NCBI RefSeq assembly: GCF_001425705.1
Contig: NZ_LMDC01000002.1
Span: 34,732-98,731, forward strand
Length of the DNA stretch: 64,000 nt
DNA from: Pelomonas sp. Root1217
GTDB taxonomy: Bacteria > Pseudomonadota > Gammaproteobacteria > Burkholderiales > Burkholderiaceae_C
Direction: 5' to 3'
Below, piece by piece: positions 25,081 through 33,101 of this stretch; the stretch's first letter is position 1, and every line of letters begins with the position of its first letter. A program made the position numbers and the translations under genes. Under the pieces are notes generated by a model. That model had not been told where the DNA came from, searched no databases, and saw only the letters and a list, made by a program, of their open reading frames with translations.

Positions 25081-26336
25081 ACCGGCTGCTGCGGATTCTG
25101 GCGACCGTCACGCTGTGTCTGTGCATGCAGGCGGCCGGCGCGTTGGATGTCGTGGTGCGTGACGCCCAGTCGGGCCGTCCGCTAGGGAACGCCACCGTGG
25201 TCGTTGGGTCCAATGAATTCCGCAGTGACGAACAGGGCCGACTCGCAGCCCCGGTCGCGACGGAAGGCACCCTGGTGACAGCCCGCGCGGTGGGCTATGC
25301 GCGGTTCCGCAGCGCGGTCGGACCGCCCGGGCCGCTGGTCGTCCCGCTCAAGCCGCTGCGCCCGAAAGCCTTGTACCTGTCGGCCTACGGCGTCGGCAGC
25401 GCCACGCTGAGGGGCGACGCGCTGAAGCTCATTGCCGAAACAGAACTCAACGCGCTTGTGATCGACGTCAAGGACGACCGTGGCATCGTGCCCTATCGGA
25501 GCCCGGCGCTGGCCGCCGCAGGCCTCGCGCAGCCAGTGATCACCGTCCGCGACATGCAGGCGCTGATGCGAGAGCTTCAGGGCCAGAGCCTGTATCTGAT
25601 CGCCCGCATCGTCACGTTCAAGGACGATCCCTACGCCGCGGCGCATCCCGCCTGGGCGGTCCACGAAGCCAATGGCGACGTCTGGAAAGATCGTGAGGGC
25701 CTCGCGTGGATCGATCCGTTCAGGCGTGAGGCTTGGGAACGCAATCTCGCTTTGGCCGAAGAGGCCGCGGCCCTGGGCTTCGACGAGATCCAGTTCGACT
25801 ACCTGCGCTTCCCCGACGCCCTTGGGTTGATCTTCGCCGAGCCCGATACGCAGGAGCGCCGCATCGCCGCGATCGGCGACTTCCTGGACGCCGCGCGGCG
25901 CCGGCTCGCCCGATACAACGTCTTCATCGCCGCCGACGTCTTCGGCTATGTGGCCTGGAATCGGGACGACACGCACATCGGCCAGCATCTCGAATCCATC
26001 ATGCCCCACGTGGACTACCTGTCACCCATGCTCTACCCGTCGGGTTTCACCTTCGGCATACCGGGGCATCGCGACCCGGTGGCCGCGCCCTACGAGATCG
26101 TGCATCACAGCTTGCAACGGGCACTGGAGCGCACAGGGCTGCCGGGCATGCGGTTGCGCCCGTGGCTGCAGGCCTTCCGCGACTACGCATTTGACCGGCG
26201 GCTTTTCGGCGAGCGCGAGATCCGGCTGCAGATCGACGCCGCTGACGCCCTGGGCACGGACGGCTGGATGCTGTGGAACGCGAGCAACCGTTACCAGGAA
26301 GACGGCCTGGACCGCGACGAGCCGCCTCGGCCATGA
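25077..26336 (+). CDS. DUF4015-type putative glycoside hydrolase
   Basis: Exported protein (419 aa): signal peptide (ending AAGAL), a small carboxypeptidase-regulatory-like beta domain (about 23-95) and a TIM-barrel-like DUF4015 domain. The barrel shows KALYLSAYGVGS, LVIDVKDDRGIVPY, FDEIQFDYLRFP and VDYLSPMLYPS, the usual DUF4015 landmarks with candidate catalytic acids in the DYLRFP and KDDRG segments. No member activity is firmly established. The 4-bp overlap with a PgaB-like deacetylase recalls PgaB itself, where a deacetylase and a glycosidase domain are fused. It converges on the ABC gene at 26454. Confidence 0.83.
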   Translation: MNRLLRILATVTLCLCMQAAGALDVVVRDAQSGRPLGNATVVVGSNEFRSDEQGRLAAPVATEGTLVTARAVGYARFRSAVGPPGPLVVPLKPLRPKALYLSAYGVGSATLRGDALKLIAETELNALVIDVKDDRGIVPYRSPALAAAGLAQPVITVRDMQALMRELQGQSLYLIARIVTFKDDPYAAAHPAWAVHEANGDVWKDREGLAWIDPFRREAWERNLALAEEAAALGFDEIQFDYLRFPDALGLIFAEPDTQERRIAAIGDFLDAARRRLARYNVFIAADVFGYVAWNRDDTHIGQHLESIMPHVDYLSPMLYPSGFTFGIPGHRDPVAAPYEIVHHSLQRALERTGLPGMRLRPWLQAFRDYAFDRRLFGEREIRLQIDAADALGTDGWMLWNASNRYQEDGLDRDEPPRP

Positions 26337-26453
26337 ATCCGCGCGCCCACCGGACTGGCCAACCGGCTTCTGGCCGACCTCCTGGCCGAATCCGCCCCGA
26401 CCTGGCAGATGGCGGTCGGCAGCCGCGCAATGCAACGGCCCGCGCTGGCCGGG

Positions 26454-27161
26454 TCAGTGATTGGCGCCGACGAGGGCGCCGTCCACGACTTCAATCGTCC
26501 GGTCGCAACGCTGCGCCAGCGACGGGTTGTGTGTCACGAACAGGACGGCAGTGCCCTGAGATCGATTGACGCTTCTCAGCAGGTCGAAGACGACGCCAGC
26601 GGACTTGGTGTCGAGATTGCCGGTGGGCTCGTCGGCCAGCAGCACGGCGGGGCGCATCGCCAGCGCACGCGCCACGGCGACGCGTTGCTGCTCGCCGCCG
26701 CTCAGGTGCATGGCGGGGTTGCCGCTGCGGTGGGAAAGGCCCACGCTGTCCAGCAACTCCCGGGCGCGTTCATTCATCGCCCGGTTCGGGAAGCCTGCGT
26801 CTCCGAGCATCGGCATCATGACGTTCTCCAGGGCCGTGAACGCGGCGATGAGATGGTGGTACTGGAAGATGAAGCCGATGCTGCGCCCGCGCAGCCGCGT
26901 CAGCGCGGCATCGTCGAGCCGCGTCGTTTCCTGTGCGCCGATGCAAAGCCGCCCCGAGGTCGGGCGGTCCAGCAGGCCCACGATGTTGAGCAGCGTGCTC
27001 TTGCCGGACCCTGATGGCCCCATCACCGCGCAGAACTCGCCTCTGCGGAGCTCCAGGTCGATGCCGTGCAGCACCTCCACCTCGGCCGGCTGCCCGACGT
27101 TGAAGGCCTTGCGCACCTGCTCCAGGCGCACGACAACCTCGTTGCGTCCCTCGTCAGCCAC
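26454..27161 (-). CDS. ABC transporter ATPase (MacB/LolD type)
   Basis: ATP-binding subunit (235 aa). Walker [10 protein letters not shown] at about 48-56, signature [15 protein letters not shown], and Walker [12 protein letters not shown] are intact. The GTG at 27161, inside the end of the permease gene (overlap 8 bp), is chosen; a longer version from 27194 would overlap further without support. Together with the FtsX-like permease and the adaptor upstream it forms a tripartite MacAB-like exporter. Cargo is unknown. Confidence 0.9.
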   Translation of the reverse strand: MADEGRNEVVVRLEQVRKAFNVGQPAEVEVLHGIDLELRRGEFCAVMGPSGSGKSTLLNIVGLLDRPTSGRLCIGAQETTRLDDAALTRLRGRSIGFIFQYHHLIAAFTALENVMMPMLGDAGFPNRAMNERARELLDSVGLSHRSGNPAMHLSGGEQQRVAVARALAMRPAVLLADEPTGNLDTKSAGVVFDLLRSVNRSQGTAVLFVTHNPSLAQRCDRTIEVVDGALVGANH

Positions 27162-28383
27162 GGATCGCCACCACTGGGTCCAGACGAGCAGCACGCAGTG
27201 CCGGTGCCACCGCCGCGAACAGTCCGGTCACGCTGGCCAGCAGCAACGCCGCCACGAAAAGCACTGCGTCCAGCGTGACCGGCACCAGCGGCAGGCCGTC
27301 AGGACCGCGGACCAGCTGACGCCACAGCAGCAGCGCCACCGCACCGATCGCCGAGCCCATGGCGGAGCCGGACAGGCCCAGCAACCCGCCCTGAAGCAGG
27401 AACAGGCGCAGGATGCGACCGCGCGTCACACCCATCGCGCGCAGGATGCCGATCTCGCGGGACTTCTGCACCACCGAGACGAAAAGCACGCTGGCGATGC
27501 CGAACGCCACCGACAGGCCGACGAAGAAGCGGATCGCCGTGTTGGCCGTGATCTGGGCCTGTACCGCGCTGAAGAACTGCGCATTGGTCTTGATCCAGCT
27601 GTCCGCCTGAACGCCCGTGCGCGCCGTGATGCGCTGGGCCACTCCCTCGGCACCGTAGATGTCCGCGACCGTCACGTCCAGGCTGGAGACGCCGCCCTGC
27701 AGGCCGAGCAGGCTCTGGGCCGTGTGCAGCGCCATATAGGTCGTGCGCTGGTTTGCACCCTTGCTGCCGAGATCGAAGACGCCGCTGATGGAAAAAACGG
27801 CGTCCACGCCCGATGCCGCGCTGACATGGAGCTTGTCGCCCACGTCCAGTCCCAGGTCGCTGGCGAGTTCGGTGCCGATGAGAATGTCGCCGGCATTGAG
27901 CCGGGTGCCGCCGCGCACGATCTTGTCCGGCAGCGCGACGATGCGGAAATACAGTGCCGGCTCCATGCCCACCACCGTGATGGCCCGGCTGGCCTCTCCG
28001 CGCACCACGAGTGCCGGGCCCGTCGCCGATGGAGACACGGTCAGCACCTGCGGCATGGCGCGGATCTGGGCAGCCACGGCTTGCCACTGGTCGATGGATT
28101 TCATGCGCTGCAAGGGGGCCTGCTTGATGGCATCCTCCACGACCCCTGGCTGTCCGCCCCGAAGCGCACGCACTGCCTCCTTGGGCGGCAGCAACTGGAT
28201 GTGTGGCTGGGCGGTCAACACCCTGCGAATGAAGTTCGCCTGCAGCCCGCTGAGAAGCGCGGACATGAAGACGATGACGGCCACGCCGATCGCCACCCCG
28301 CCGATGATGAACACGGTCTGCCAGCGGCCTTCGCGCAGAAAGCGCGACGCGACGATCCACTCGAAGGGCTCCCAGTTCCTCAT
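27154..28383 (-). CDS. ABC transporter permease (FtsX/MacB domain)
   Basis: Inner-membrane permease (409 aa) with the four-helix MacB/FtsX topology: one N-terminal helix ([23 protein letters not shown]), a large periplasmic domain (about 50-265) and three C-terminal helices ([33 protein letters not shown], then two more). The conserved [12 protein letters not shown] coupling motif that contacts the ATPase is present. The start ATG overlaps the stop of the adaptor gene (ATGA) and the end overlaps the ATPase gene, so the three are one operon. Confidence 0.9.
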   Translation of the reverse strand: MRNWEPFEWIVASRFLREGRWQTVFIIGGVAIGVAVIVFMSALLSGLQANFIRRVLTAQPHIQLLPPKEAVRALRGGQPGVVEDAIKQAPLQRMKSIDQWQAVAAQIRAMPQVLTVSPSATGPALVVRGEASRAITVVGMEPALYFRIVALPDKIVRGGTRLNAGDILIGTELASDLGLDVGDKLHVSAASGVDAVFSISGVFDLGSKGANQRTTYMALHTAQSLLGLQGGVSSLDVTVADIYGAEGVAQRITARTGVQADSWIKTNAQFFSAVQAQITANTAIRFFVGLSVAFGIASVLFVSVVQKSREIGILRAMGVTRGRILRLFLLQGGLLGLSGSAMGSAIGAVALLLWRQLVRGPDGLPLVPVTLDAVLFVAALLLASVTGLFAAVAPALRAARLDPVVAIRG

Positions 28384-29579
28384 GGCCCTGCGCCCGCCGT
28401 CCTGAGCCGCGTGCCTTCGCGCACATGCGCCGAACCGACGACAAGTTGGTCACCCGTTTTCAGGCCTTCCAGCACCTCCACGACGCCCGCGCCGCGCAAC
28501 CCCAGGCGCACGGCCTGGCGCCTGGCATGGCCGTCCCTTGCCGTCAGTACCCACGGCGAGGCTGTCTCGGCGTCATGCAGCAACTCCAGCGGCACGGCCA
28601 GTGTGCCGTCCCGGCGGGCCACTTCGACGTCGACCGACACCGTCATGTCCTGGCGCAGGTAGCCGGGGGGCGCCGGCACGCGCAGCTTCACTTCTACCGA
28701 CCCGCGCTGCACGTCGACGCCAGGGTTGATGAAGACGACCTCGGCCGCAAAGCGCCGGTCGGCGAATGCGTCCGCCGAGGCCAGGGCTTTCTGACCGACC
28801 GCGAGCAGGCCGAGATTCTTTTCGTCGAACTGCACGACCAACTGGCTCTCTCCAGCGGGGGAAAGCACCATCAGTGTCTTGCCCGGCTGGACGACGTCGC
28901 CGCGCTCCACGTTGCGGCTGATGAGCACGCCGTCCACCGGCGCCGTGATCGTGGCGTACTGCAGGCGCGCCCGTGCGACGTCCGCGTTGGCGCGGGCCTG
29001 GTCGAGGGCCGCTTGTGCGATGGCGTCATCGCTGCCGCCCGCGAGGGTGGTCTCGAGCTGCCTGCGCGCTGCACCGACCTGGGAGTCCGCCAGCTCCACG
29101 CCTTTGCGCGCATCGTCCAGCGCGGCCTGGCCAACGAATCCCTGGCGGAACAAGTCCTCCTGGCGGCGCAACTGCGCACGTGCGTTTTCCAGCGTGGCGA
29201 GAGCTTGCCGCAACGTCTGCCCGGCAACCGGTCGCTGCACCTCATTGAGCTGCCGCAGCCGCGCTCGGGCCTGGGAGACGGCCACGACGGCTTCGCGCGC
29301 CGCCGCCCGCAGTTCGGCGTCATCGAGCTCCACCAGGCGCTGGCCGGCCTTCACAACCTGGCCCTCGTCGACCGGCACGCGCACGACCTTGCCGACGATC
29401 TGCGCTCCCACATCCACGCGATGCGGTGCCTCGACCCGGCCCGTGGCCACGACAGTACGCACGAGATCAAGCGGCGCCACGTTCACCGTCTGGACGACCG
29501 TGCTGGTCAGCATCGGCATGGCGATCGCCCCGGCGACCACAGCCACAGCGATGGCGGCGCTGATGTAGGCCAGCTTCAA
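28380..29579 (-). CDS. HlyD/MacA-type adaptor of the ABC exporter
   Basis: Membrane-fusion protein (399 aa from a TTG start at 29579). The N-terminal helix LAYISAAIAVAVVAGAIAM anchors it; lipoyl halves (GKVVRVPVDEGQVVKAGQRLVELDD and ITAPVDGVLISRNVERGDVVQPG) flank a long helical hairpin rich in Ala, Gln and Arg (about 100-210), as in MacA. The TTG is preferred because it places the membrane anchor at the N-terminus and lies 4 bp after the stop of the universal stress gene; the extended frame to 29690 is antisense-like sequence inside that gene. It overlaps the permease start by 4 bp. Confidence 0.85.
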   Translation of the reverse strand: MKLAYISAAIAVAVVAGAIAMPMLTSTVVQTVNVAPLDLVRTVVATGRVEAPHRVDVGAQIVGKVVRVPVDEGQVVKAGQRLVELDDAELRAAAREAVVAVSQARARLRQLNEVQRPVAGQTLRQALATLENARAQLRRQEDLFRQGFVGQAALDDARKGVELADSQVGAARRQLETTLAGGSDDAIAQAALDQARANADVARARLQYATITAPVDGVLISRNVERGDVVQPGKTLMVLSPAGESQLVVQFDEKNLGLLAVGQKALASADAFADRRFAAEVVFINPGVDVQRGSVEVKLRVPAPPGYLRQDMTVSVDVEVARRDGTLAVPLELLHDAETASPWVLTARDGHARRQAVRLGLRGAGVVEVLEGLKTGDQLVVGSAHVREGTRLRTAGAGP

Positions 29580-29583
29580 ACGA

Positions 29584-30030
29584 TCACTCCCCCCGTACCA
29601 ACAGAATCGGCACGCTGGCTTGGCGCAGCACCTGCTCGGCATCGCTGCCAAGCAGCATCCGGCGCACGCCCCGGCGCCCGTGCGTGCCAATCACGATCAG
29701 CTCGGCCTCCCAGGCAGCAGCCTCCTGCAGCACCTGGTCGCTGACGCGACCGGACAGCATCTCGCGCAGCGCGTCATCCACTTCGACACCCGTCGCCTCG
29801 ACGCGCTGGCGGGCCTTGGTGAGGATCTCCTGGCCCGCGTCGCGCAGGGAAGGCAGAAACTCTGTCGAATAGCTGCCGAAACCATCGCCTCCGATGGCCA
29901 CCGACAGGGCATCGAGAACGTGGACGAGTCGAATGCGACCACCGCTCAACTTGGCGATTGCGATGGCTTCCGTCAAACCCTTTTCAGACGTCGTGCTGCC
30001 ATCGGTTGGAACGAGGATGCGTTGATACAT
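29584..30030 (-). CDS. Universal stress protein A family
   Basis: Cytoplasmic UspA-type protein (148 aa). The start MYQRILVPTDGS, the mid segment IRLVHVLDAL and the nucleotide-binding signature GTHGRRGVRRMLLGSDAEQVLRQA-SVPILLVR are all typical; the GX2GX9GS pattern implies ATP binding. It probably heads an operon with the ABC exporter genes, as only 4 bp separate it from the adaptor start. A perfect Fnr/Anr consensus box lies 67 bp upstream of the start codon, suggesting induction at low oxygen. Confidence 0.92.
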   Translation of the reverse strand: MYQRILVPTDGSTTSEKGLTEAIAIAKLSGGRIRLVHVLDALSVAIGGDGFGSYSTEFLPSLRDAGQEILTKARQRVEATGVEVDDALREMLSGRVSDQVLQEAAAWEAELIVIGTHGRRGVRRMLLGSDAEQVLRQASVPILLVRGE

Positions 30031-30096
30031 AAATGCCTTCCGGTGACTGCGGCGGCGGCCGTGACACCACCTTAGGGCGGCGTGGCGTATCGCCTG

Positions 30097-30110
30097 TTGA
30101 TCGCCATCAA
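30097..30110 (-). promoter_or_regulatory. Consensus Fnr/Anr box upstream of the UspA gene
   Basis: TTGAT-CGCC-ATCAA matches the Fnr/Anr consensus exactly. Reading leftwards, the box centre lies 73.5 bp before the ATG at 30030, leaving space for a -10 element around 30070 (CTAAGG on the minus strand) and a transcript start about 41 bp from the box centre, the class II activation geometry. Confidence 0.7.
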
Positions 30111-30250
30111 GGCACGCATCGGTTCCGGCCCAGGTCGCCTTCGCGTCAGTCTTGCGGGGCTCGTGGATCGGCGTGAAGCCGGCCATGGCCAGGAAACCGT
30201 CGGTGGTGCCCTGTTGCGCCATCAACAAGCAGCGGCTCACACGAATGCAT

Positions 30251-30264
30251 TTGATGCAGCTCAA
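30251..30264 (+). promoter_or_regulatory. Fnr/Anr-like box upstream of the small ORF at 30317
   Basis: TTGAT-GCAG-CTCAA differs from the consensus at one position in the second half. A TTAGGG element at 30285-30290 sits where a -10 would fall if the box were at -41.5. The start codon is 53 bp after the box. Confidence 0.55.
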
Positions 30265-30316
30265 CGCGCTGCCGGGAATCTTCTTTAGGGTGACTCGCCC
30301 ACTTCGAAGGAATCCC

Positions 30317-30649
30317 ATGTCCACCACCCTTCCCGCGCTTTCTCCGGAAGGCTCGCATATCGGCGTCGCTACGCTGTCGCGGCAATGGAGCGACGGATCG
30401 CTTGCTTATGGCCAATGGCTCATGACGCTGCTTGATGCCCAGACGGTGCTGTGCAAGAACATGGAGCGCCACGTGGCGAACCTGATGCAACCCTGGCTGG
30501 TGCCTTCGGCACCTTCGCCATCTGCACAGCCGCTGTTTGATGCTGCGCAAGGCCTGGGACTCTTCGGACCTGAGGCCCTGCAGCGTGCCTGGTCTGACTG
30601 GGCCCAGGTCTGGGTGGGTGCGCTTCGGCACGACGCTGCTGAGAGCTGA
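30317..30649 (+). CDS. Small protein of unknown function (phasin-like in size and context)
   Basis: A 110-aa protein without signal peptide or membrane span. It begins MSTTLPALSPEGSH and contains two amphipathic helical stretches (about 28-60 and 80-105) with many Ala, Leu, Gln and Trp residues. I do not recognise a named family. Size, helical character, the nearby PHB synthase remnant and the Fnr-like box recall phasins, which coat PHB granules, but no diagnostic motif is visible. The ATG at 30317 has only a weak AAGGAA upstream; the longer frame from 30152 would span the regulatory region. Confidence 0.55.
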   Translation: MSTTLPALSPEGSHIGVATLSRQWSDGSLAYGQWLMTLLDAQTVLCKNMERHVANLMQPWLVPSAPSPSAQPLFDAAQGLGLFGPEALQRAWSDWAQVWVGALRHDAAES

Positions 30650-30670
30650 GGAACGGTCCGATCCGGCCCC

Positions 30671-30684
30671 TTGACATGGGTCAA
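30671..30684 (+). promoter_or_regulatory. Fnr/Anr-type box upstream of the tandem universal stress gene
   Basis: TTGAC-ATGG-GTCAA forms a perfect dyad (extended to CCTTGAC/GTCAAGG at 30669-30686). It lies 69 bp before the ATG at 30753, a spacing almost identical to that of the box before the minus-strand UspA gene. Confidence 0.6.
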
Positions 30685-30752
30685 GGCAGCGGCTGGGGGG
30701 ATGGCAATCATTGATGCACCAAGCGGCTGGACGGCCGCCAAGGAGATCCAGC

Positions 30753-31616
30753 ATGGGCTATCGAACCATCCTCGTGCACCTCGACCGCGGCAGGCTTGCG
30801 AGTGCTCGTATCGCCGCGGCTGCGGCGCTGGCATTGCAGTACGACGCGCATCTGATCGGATTGGCGACGAAGGGCTGGCGCCTGATGCTGACCGAGACGG
30901 CCCCCGAACTGGGGGTGGGCCTGAGCGCGGGTCTGGTGGCCTACGAGGACGCTGCGATGCGCGAACTGGACGAACAGGCGCAGGCCTGCGTCGCGAGCTT
31001 CGAGGAACAGGTCATGCGGCTGGGCGTGGCGAAATACGAAGGGCGCGTCGGGGAAGGCTATGCCGGCTACGCCATGGCACAGTCCGCCCGCTACTGCGAC
31101 CTGGCGATCGTCAGCCAGACTGACCCGGATGAGGCCCCGCTCGCCCAACTGCCGCTGCTGCCAGAGGATGTGCTGATGCGCTCGGGCCGGCCGTTGTTGC
31201 TGCTGCCGTATAACGGCCAATGGTCGATCGCGCCGGCCGCACGCATCCTGGTGGGTTGGAATGCCAGCCGCGAAGCAGCTCGCGCCATGCATGATGCGCT
31301 ACCCATGTTCACGAGGGCCAAGAGCGTTGAGGTGGTGGTGTTTGAAACACCTGAGGACGTCAGCATGGATCATGGCGAGGCGCCCGGGGCGGACATCGGG
31401 CTCTGGCTGGCTCGCCACGGCGTGACGGTGGACGTGAGGTACGTGCCCGCCAAGGTGGCTGCCGGCGAAGCGCTGCTGTCGCACGCCGCGGACATGGGCG
31501 CGGACCTCATCGTGGCGGGCGGCTATGGCCACGCGCGGTGGCGTGAAATCGTGATGGGCGGCGTGACGCGGACGTTGGTGCGCGGTTCTCCGGTGCCCCT
31601 GCTGCTTTCGCATTGA
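30753..31616 (+). CDS. Tandem-domain universal stress protein
   Basis: Cytoplasmic protein of 287 aa composed of two UspA-like halves. The first (about 1-150, YRTILVHLDRGRLASARIAAAAALA) has lost the Gly-rich nucleotide loop; the second (about 160-287, ARILVGWNASREAARAMHDALP) ends with ADLIVAGGYGHARWREIVMGGVTRTLVRGSPVPLLLSH, the usual C-terminal signature. The ATG at 30753 follows AAGGAGATCCAGC. An Fnr-type box upstream and a PHB synthase remnant 13 bp downstream place it in the low-oxygen/stress module. Confidence 0.9.
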   Translation: MGYRTILVHLDRGRLASARIAAAAALALQYDAHLIGLATKGWRLMLTETAPELGVGLSAGLVAYEDAAMRELDEQAQACVASFEEQVMRLGVAKYEGRVGEGYAGYAMAQSARYCDLAIVSQTDPDEAPLAQLPLLPEDVLMRSGRPLLLLPYNGQWSIAPAARILVGWNASREAARAMHDALPMFTRAKSVEVVVFETPEDVSMDHGEAPGADIGLWLARHGVTVDVRYVPAKVAAGEALLSHAADMGADLIVAGGYGHARWREIVMGGVTRTLVRGSPVPLLLSH

Positions 31617-31629
31617 GCCGCCTGCGTCA

Positions 31630-31836
31630 ATGAATTCCTACCCGCTGGACGTTGCGCTGAAGGCGAGCATTGGCCGCATCACTCATGGGGTATCGCCCGC
31701 GGCGCTTGGCGCGGCGTTTAACGATTGGGCTGGCCATATCTGGCCGCTTCACCTGGAAAGCAATTGTGCTGTCTGGTCGTCCCAACTGCGACCCGGGGCA
31801 ATTCAGAGGTACATGTGCTCCCGGGACAAAGAATAG
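31630..31836 (+). pseudogene. Remnant of a PHB synthase gene (phaC N-terminus only)
   Basis: The first 36 codons read MNSYPLDVALKASIGRITHG followed by VSPAALGAAFNDWAGH, which matches the N-terminal PHBC_N segment of class I poly-beta-hydroxybutyrate polymerases (typically LDxALxAxIxRLTxGLSPAALxxAxxDWxxH). In intact genes this is followed by LAASPGKQ and some 500 further residues. Here similarity ends at about base 31737; 32 unrelated residues lead to a stop. The catalytic domain is absent, so the gene is dead. The break is the mirror image of the broken GH2 gene on the other side of the sulfur/low-oxygen segment. Identification rests on recall of the family motif, not on a search. Confidence 0.68.
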
Positions 31837-32229
31837 GCCCAAGTGATTGATTTACTTGGCATTTTGGATCAGCAGAACCTGGCGGGACTTGCTGAAATCA
31901 CTTAGATGGTGGGCCGGGGTCACTTGAACATTCAGCGCTAGCACGCATGCATGTTCACTTTTGCGCTTTCGCTGACCTGCGGCCACTCCCTCATCGGCGC
32001 CCTGCCCTTGCATTGCGGCAATGAACGCGTCGTCTTACGCAGGGTCGCTGCGGTTGGACACGAATCAAAGCGGGGGCTTCATCAAAGCCCGTTGACCTCC
32101 GGCCCCTTGACAGGGTGCGTCAGATCCCACCTCAGCACCACAGATAAAATAAATTTTTCGCTAAATCATTCGAAATAGGGCGAAGTTGGATAGAGTTGGC
32201 GCGGACGAAGAAATCGCGACAACGCAGCC
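31837..32229. other. Gene-free junction region before the GntR regulator
   Basis: No convincing gene is present in these 393 bases; a 75-codon frame from 31951 has no recognisable features. The stretch is clearly less GC-rich than the genes. It contains an inverted repeat CCAAGT/ACTTGG (31839-31844 and 31854-31859), an overlapping longer-range pair AAGTGATT/AATCACTT (31841-31848 and 31896-31903), and an AT-rich tract near 32145-32175 (AGATAAAATAAATTTTT) that probably includes the GntR gene promoter. It looks like rearrangement debris; no transposase fragment could be identified. Confidence 0.5.
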
Positions 32230-32919
32230 ATGCTCACTTCTCCCCAAGGCGGCGACCCTCCACGCCAGTACCGGTTGGTTGCGGAGCAGATCCGCAGGTT
32301 GATCAGAATGGACAGCATCCGGAGCGGCGCGAGGCTGCCTCCTGAGCGCCAATTGGCAAGTCAGTTTGGGGTGTCCCGCCAGGTAGTGCGCGAGGCCATG
32401 ATCGCTTTGGAGATTGACGGCCAAGTGGTGATCCGTGGTGGCTCAGGTGTGTACGCCTGCGGAGCTCACAGGGGAAACGCGCTGCCGTCAATGCTGGGCC
32501 AGACCTCAGCGGAGCTGATGCAGGCGCGCGTTGTACTTGAGCGCACCATCGTTTCGCTCGCGGCGAATCGCGCCAGCAAATCTGGTTTGCAGCATGTCGA
32601 GAAGGCTTTGGACGCGATGCGCGAAGACCTTGCCTGCGGTCTGAACCCTGTAAAGGCAGACCGCCAATTTCACCTTGGCATCGTCGAAATGGCCGGCTGC
32701 AATGCGTTGAGTGGGGTGGTGGGAATGCTGTTCGACGGCTCTAGCCCAATTTCCACGGATACGGGTTCACGGCCTGACGCGGCGCGCTGCTGGCAGTTGG
32801 CTCTAGCAGAGCACGAGAGCATCTTCCAGGCACTGGAAGCGCGTGACCCGATCACTGCGGATGCAGCTTTGTGCAGCCATCTCCTTGCGTCGCGAAGCCG
32901 TTGCAGAGGCGGATTGTGA
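32230..32919 (+). CDS. GntR-family regulator, FadR subfamily (FCD domain)
   Basis: Transcription regulator of 229 aa. The winged HTH occupies about 15-75 (YRLVAEQIRRLIRMD, LPPERQLASQFGVSRQVVREAMIALEIDGQV), followed by an all-helical FCD ligand domain (about 95-225) with RVVLERTIVSLAANRA, DRQFHLGIVEMAGC and LALAEHESIFQALEARD; the Asp/His residues of these motifs usually bind a metal and an acid or sugar-acid ligand. It opens the polysaccharide locus and lies upstream of the PEP-CTERM and TonB receptor genes, both of which carry TGGTNNNACCA-like sites fitting this subfamily. It probably represses uptake genes until an oligosaccharide-derived inducer appears. Confidence 0.9.
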   Translation: MLTSPQGGDPPRQYRLVAEQIRRLIRMDSIRSGARLPPERQLASQFGVSRQVVREAMIALEIDGQVVIRGGSGVYACGAHRGNALPSMLGQTSAELMQARVVLERTIVSLAANRASKSGLQHVEKALDAMREDLACGLNPVKADRQFHLGIVEMAGCNALSGVVGMLFDGSSPISTDTGSRPDAARCWQLALAEHESIFQALEARDPITADAALCSHLLASRSRCRGGL

Positions 32920-32995
32920 AGCGCAAAGCCGATGCGATTAAGGCTGACTTCCCGTCCGCTCAGCCTGACGCAGTCCGGAGCACTCAGTGTTTTAT

Positions 32996-33036
32996 TGGTA
33001 AGACCACTAGAATGTTTAGCGACACTGGCAATACCA
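32996..33036 (+). promoter_or_regulatory. Paired GntR/FadR-type operators before the PEP-CTERM gene
   Basis: Two 11-bp sites, TGGT-AAG-ACCA (32996-33006, perfect dyad) and TGGC-AAT-ACCA (33026-33036, one mismatch), start exactly 30 bp apart, about three helical turns, so they would face the same side of the DNA. They fit the FadR-subfamily consensus TNGTNNNACNA. The start codon of the PEP-CTERM gene is 65 bp further on. Confidence 0.65.
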
Positions 33037-33101
33037 AAATCCGGTTTCTGGCGGCATGGACCCACATGCCTCATTGTGAAAAAACCAACCTAGGAGACAA
33101 T

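Noticed and set aside
31951-32178. 75-codon frame in the gap before the GntR gene
   Set aside because: No ribosome-binding site, no domain, and it runs through the AT-rich promoter-like tract.
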